This document shows positions 6,265 through 8,679 of a stretch of DNA of 8,679 nt, piece after piece. Each line of letters starts with the position of its first letter. Positions within the stretch are counted from its first letter, which is position 1. The notes beneath the pieces are model-generated. The model did no database searches, was not told where the DNA came from, and was given only the letters and a program-made list of their open reading frames with translations. Position numbers and translations under genes: made by a program. Origin of the DNA: Spirochaetia bacterium (GTDB taxonomy: Bacteria > Spirochaetota > Spirochaetia > Treponematales > Rectinemataceae). The stretch spans positions 1 through 8,679 of the forward strand of contig JAJTBL010000059.1 of assembly GCA_021286925.1 (NCBI GenBank). The letters run 5' to 3'.

Positions 6265-7755
6265 TTATCGGTCTCTCCAATCTTTGCGGGAAGCCTTGAG
6301 CTCCAGCATGACGGGGATCGTACCCAGGTCGAATTCCTCGCGAATCCGGTTTTTTAAAAACGAGACATAGGAATCCGCGACCGCATCCGGCCTGGTGACA
6401 AAAAATGTGAATTTTTGCGGATTCATGCTTGTCTGCAAAGCATAGCGCAATTTAAATTTGGTCCGCGGCGCAACTGGCGGCGGCGTTGTCTCCATCCATT
6501 GGGCGACAGCTTTGTTGAGCCGGGACGTCTCCACTTTTCTGCACAGTTTTGAATAGGTGGAAATGACCGTATTCATCAGTTTGTCGATGCCCTGCCCATC
6601 CTTGGCGGAAAGCGCGACGACCGGCGCCCAGGCCATCTGACCGAAAAAGTATCGAAGCTTGTCGCGGGCGGCTTCAAACGAATTCTTGATGTCCGGCATG
6701 AGATCCCATTTGTTGAGCGCGAATATGACGCCCCGCCCTTCGTCGACCGCGAATGCTGCAATTTTCTTGTCCTGATCGGTCAAGCCTTCCAGCGCATCTA
6801 TCATGAGGATGACGACATCAGCCTGCGTCACGGCGGAAAGCGACCGGGTAACCGAGTAATATTCGATATTGTCATTCACTTTCTTTTTTCGGCGGATTCC
6901 AGCGGTATCCAAAACCACAACGCCTCGACCCTTCCAGGTAAATCGACCTTCGACAATATCCCTCGTTGTTCCCGGGATGTCACTGACGATGCTTCGAGAT
7001 TCGCCGAGCAACACATTGAGGAGCGTGGATTTCCCGGTGTTCGGTTTGCCCATGATGGCGATCCTGATATCAGCCCGCTCAAGATCCACGGTTTTAACCG
7101 CTGAAAAATCGAGGCGGCTGACAATGGCGTCCACGAGATCTTCGATATTCCGATTATGCTCCGCTGAGATAAACAAAGTGACCGGGAATCCCCATTTCAT
7201 GTGCGCCCATGCCTGATAATCGCGCTCCGGGCTGTCAGCCTTGTTGATAACCAGCAGGAGCTTGTCGCTCATGGGACGAAGCAGTTCCGCGAACTCCTCA
7301 TCTTCGGGAGTGATGGATACTGCATCAACCATGAAAAGAATGAGATCTGCCCGCGACAAGATCGAAAGTGTCCGCGCGACAACCAGATCATCCAAACCTT
7401 CCCGTTCCAGCTTGAACCCGCCGGTGTCAACCAGGCGAATCCGGTGCTCGGTTCCCGGCAGAACGCACTCTTCTTCGATCGGGTCCCTGGTGACGCCGGG
7501 CGTGGGATCGGTAATCGCTCTTCGCTTATGTAAAAGCCGATTAAAAAGGGTGGACTTTCCGACGTTTGGCCTGCCGACCAAGACCACCTGCGGCAGATTT
7601 TCATAGCGAACAAGCTTTTCCGGCAAAGCTTCGTCAATTTCCTGATTATTGGCATGATCAGCGCGCAATGGCGCTTTCTGAATGCCTTCGGTCTTTCCTT
7701 TTCTGCTGCCGCTGCCGCGTCTGGATTCCGGCTTTCCCGTTTCTATTTCCTTCAT
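6265..7755 (-). CDS. der: Ribosome-assembly double GTPase Der (EngA)
   Basis: Der has two GTPase domains and a C-terminal KH-like domain and acts in maturation of the 50S subunit. Domain 1: P-loop GRPNVGKST (61-69), DPTPGVTRD (83-91), DTGG (110-113), NKAD (171-174). Domain 2: GKPNTGKST (236-244), PGTTRD (261-266), DTAG (283-286), NKWD (348-351), SAKD (383-386). The KH-like part (about 400-496) contains RTKFKLRYALQTSMNPQKF. The start at 7755 is preferred because AGGA (7762-7765) lies 6 bases upstream. An earlier in-frame ATG at 7779 would overlap ptsI and lacks a good site. The protein is 496 residues, longer than usual because about 54 charged residues (ESRRGSGSRKGKTEG...) precede the first GTPase domain; E. 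coli Der begins almost directly at the P-loop. It lies 13 bases after ptsI and 4 before the MerR gene. Confidence 0.96.
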   Translation of the reverse strand: MKEIETGKPESRRGSGSRKGKTEGIQKAPLRADHANNQEIDEALPEKLVRYENLPQVVLVGRPNVGKSTLFNRLLHKRRAITDPTPGVTRDPIEEECVLPGTEHRIRLVDTGGFKLEREGLDDLVVARTLSILSRADLILFMVDAVSITPEDEEFAELLRPMSDKLLLVINKADSPERDYQAWAHMKWGFPVTLFISAEHNRNIEDLVDAIVSRLDFSAVKTVDLERADIRIAIMGKPNTGKSTLLNVLLGESRSIVSDIPGTTRDIVEGRFTWKGRGVVVLDTAGIRRKKKVNDNIEYYSVTRSLSAVTQADVVILMIDALEGLTDQDKKIAAFAVDEGRGVIFALNKWDLMPDIKNSFEAARDKLRYFFGQMAWAPVVALSAKDGQGIDKLMNTVISTYSKLCRKVETSRLNKAVAQWMETTPPPVAPRTKFKLRYALQTSMNPQKFTFFVTRPDAVADSYVSFLKNRIREEFDLGTIPVMLELKASRKDWRDR

Positions 7756-7761
7756 TATATA

Positions 7762-7765
7762 TCCT
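7762..7765 (-). promoter_or_regulatory. Ribosome binding site that fixes the der start at 7755
   Basis: On the - strand GCAGGA precedes ATGAAGGAA, with 6 bases between AGGA and the ATG. It sits in the 13-base gap after the ptsI stop, which favours this start over the in-frame ATG at 7779. Confidence 0.7.
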
Positions 7766-7768
7766 GCT

Positions 7769-8679
7769 TTACAGTGCAAATCTGTTATTGATATAGGTAA
7801 GCACCTGATTGGCGCTCGTCATTTTCATCACGGCTGATGCAATGTTTTCAGCCTCTTCCAAACTGGTGGATAAGAGCTGTTTCTTAACCGCAGGGATGGA
7901 AGCGGCGGACATGGAAAGCTCGCGCATGCCCATCCCAACCAAGACTACCGCCGCATAGGGGTCGGCAGCCATTTCGCCGCAAAGACTGACATCGATGCAG
8001 GCATGCTGGGCATTGTTAATTGTTGTCTTGATAAGCCGCAAAACCGCTGGATTGAAAGGCTCATGCAAGGCAGACACTTTTTCATTCCCCCGGTCAACAG
8101 CCATGGTGTATTGGGTAAGGTCATTCGTGCCGATGGAAAAAAAGTCCGAACTGCGTGCAAGGATGTCTGAGCAGATTGCCGCCGAAGGGACTTCGATCAT
8201 AATCCCCGCTTTTATATGATCCGGCACCCTGTAGCCCTGCGCTCGGCATTCATATTTGGACTCGCCGAGCAGACCGCGCGCCTTGATAATTTCCTCCGTC
8301 GTGCTGATCATCGGGAACATGATTTTCACATCTCCGAATACGCTGGCGCGAAGTATAGCGCGAAGCTGAGTCTTGAAAATCTCTGTCTTGCTGAGGCAAA
8401 ACCGAATTGCCCTCCAGCCAAGCAGAGGGTTCTTTTCGTTTTGGGCGCCTAATTCCGGTAAAACCTTGTCCCCGCCGATATCGAGGGTTCTGATAGTGAC
8501 TGGTTTCCCGTTCATTCCCTCGACAACAGTTTTATATGCTTTGAACTGCTCTTCCTCACCAGGGATATGGCCGCCTAAAAAAAGGAATTCGGAGCGGAAG
8601 AGTCCAATTCCGTCAGCATTATATTCCACCGCACTTTCAACTTCTTCTGGTACTTCGATATAATGCTGACGGAATTGGA
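7769..8679 (-). CDS. ptsI: Phosphoenolpyruvate-protein phosphotransferase, enzyme I (5' part missing)
   Basis: Enzyme I takes phosphate from phosphoenolpyruvate and passes it to HPr in the cytosol, the first step of the phosphotransferase system. This is the C-terminal PEP-binding barrel. Motifs in order: GIGLFRSEFLFL, TLDIGGDK, NPLLGWRAIRFCL, KIMFPMI, GIMIEVPSA, FFSIGTNDLTQYTMAVDRGN, and SLCGEMAADPYA with the catalytic Cys codon at 7979-7981. The N-terminal domain with the phosphorylated His lies outside the window. The GTG at 8629 is not a start: the frame stays open and homologous upstream (IEVPEEVESAVEYNADGIGLF). Trust the sequence only to about 8657. The last 22 bases are an inverted copy of 8603-8624 and give residues QFRQHY where the family has an Asn before Ile-Glu. 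The stop is 13 bases before der. In some spirochaetes enzyme I and HPr serve regulation rather than sugar uptake; this gene could be of that kind, but no PTS permease is in view to decide. Confidence 0.95.
   Translation of the reverse strand, partial: QFRQHYIEVPEEVESAVEYNADGIGLFRSEFLFLGGHIPGEEEQFKAYKTVVEGMNGKPVTIRTLDIGGDKVLPELGAQNEKNPLLGWRAIRFCLSKTEIFKTQLRAILRASVFGDVKIMFPMISTTEEIIKARGLLGESKYECRAQGYRVPDHIKAGIMIEVPSAAICSDILARSSDFFSIGTNDLTQYTMAVDRGNEKVSALHEPFNPAVLRLIKTTINNAQHACIDVSLCGEMAADPYAAVVLVGMGMRELSMSAASIPAVKKQLLSTSLEEAENIASAVMKMTSANQVLTYINNRFAL
8603..8679. repeat. Perfect 22-bp inverted repeat at the window end, probable fold-back artefact
   Basis: Bases 8603-8624 are the exact reverse complement of 8658-8679, separated by 33 bases. 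The outer arm ends exactly with the last base of the window. Both arms lie in the ptsI reading frame. The right arm does not encode the family-conserved residues expected there, while the left arm encodes the conserved NADGIGL region correctly. This is what a template switch or misassembly at a contig end leaves behind. Confidence 0.85.

Noticed and set aside
7769..8629. ptsI starting at the GTG at 8629 as a complete short protein
   Set aside because: The frame is open upstream of it and encodes conserved enzyme I sequence (IEVPEEVESA), so the gene is truncated by the window rather than starting there.

Overview
The window looks like one end of a contig from a diderm (Gram-negative-type) bacterium. 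My best guess is a spirochaete of the Treponema/Spirochaeta kind. This is an inference from the long LysM lipoprotein built of helical repeats and the unusual combination of ptsI, der, a MlrA-like MerR gene and an M18 peptidase. No rRNA or other marker is present to fix the taxonomy. I see no mobile element, CRISPR array, tRNA or rRNA. Most of the genes are ordinary chromosomal genes; the lipoprotein is the unusual one.

Left part, + strand. The last 17 codons of an unidentified gene (to 55) are followed after 2 bases by a 398-residue major facilitator superfamily permease (58-1254). A non-coding stretch of about 230 bases follows. It holds a weak terminator candidate, two overlapping promoter candidates, a short palindrome over the -10 region and a strong stem-loop at the predicted mRNA 5' end. 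It leads into a 957-residue lipoprotein (1488-4361). That protein has a lipobox, a Pro/Thr tether, about ten alpha-helical repeats and a C-terminal LysM peptidoglycan-binding domain. Two of its repeats share a perfect 151-bp direct DNA repeat. A near-ideal bidirectional terminator (4375-4412) closes this side.

Right part, - strand. Four co-directional, tightly packed genes form a probable operon, read from right to left: ptsI (enzyme I of the phosphotransferase system, 5' end missing), der (double GTPase for 50S ribosome assembly), a MlrA-like MerR regulator, and an M18 aspartyl-type aminopeptidase (apeB-like). Gaps are 13 and 4 bases, then an ATGA overlap. The promoter lies outside the window.

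Two points deserve most attention. First, the lipoprotein may be a variable-length tether between a lipid membrane and peptidoglycan whose repeats are still being duplicated. Second, the right end of the window is a perfect 22-base inverted copy of sequence 33 bases away. It also breaks the conserved ptsI reading (Asn expected before Ile-Glu-Val-Pro), so bases 8658-8679 are most likely a fold-back or assembly artefact and should not be used as ptsI sequence.
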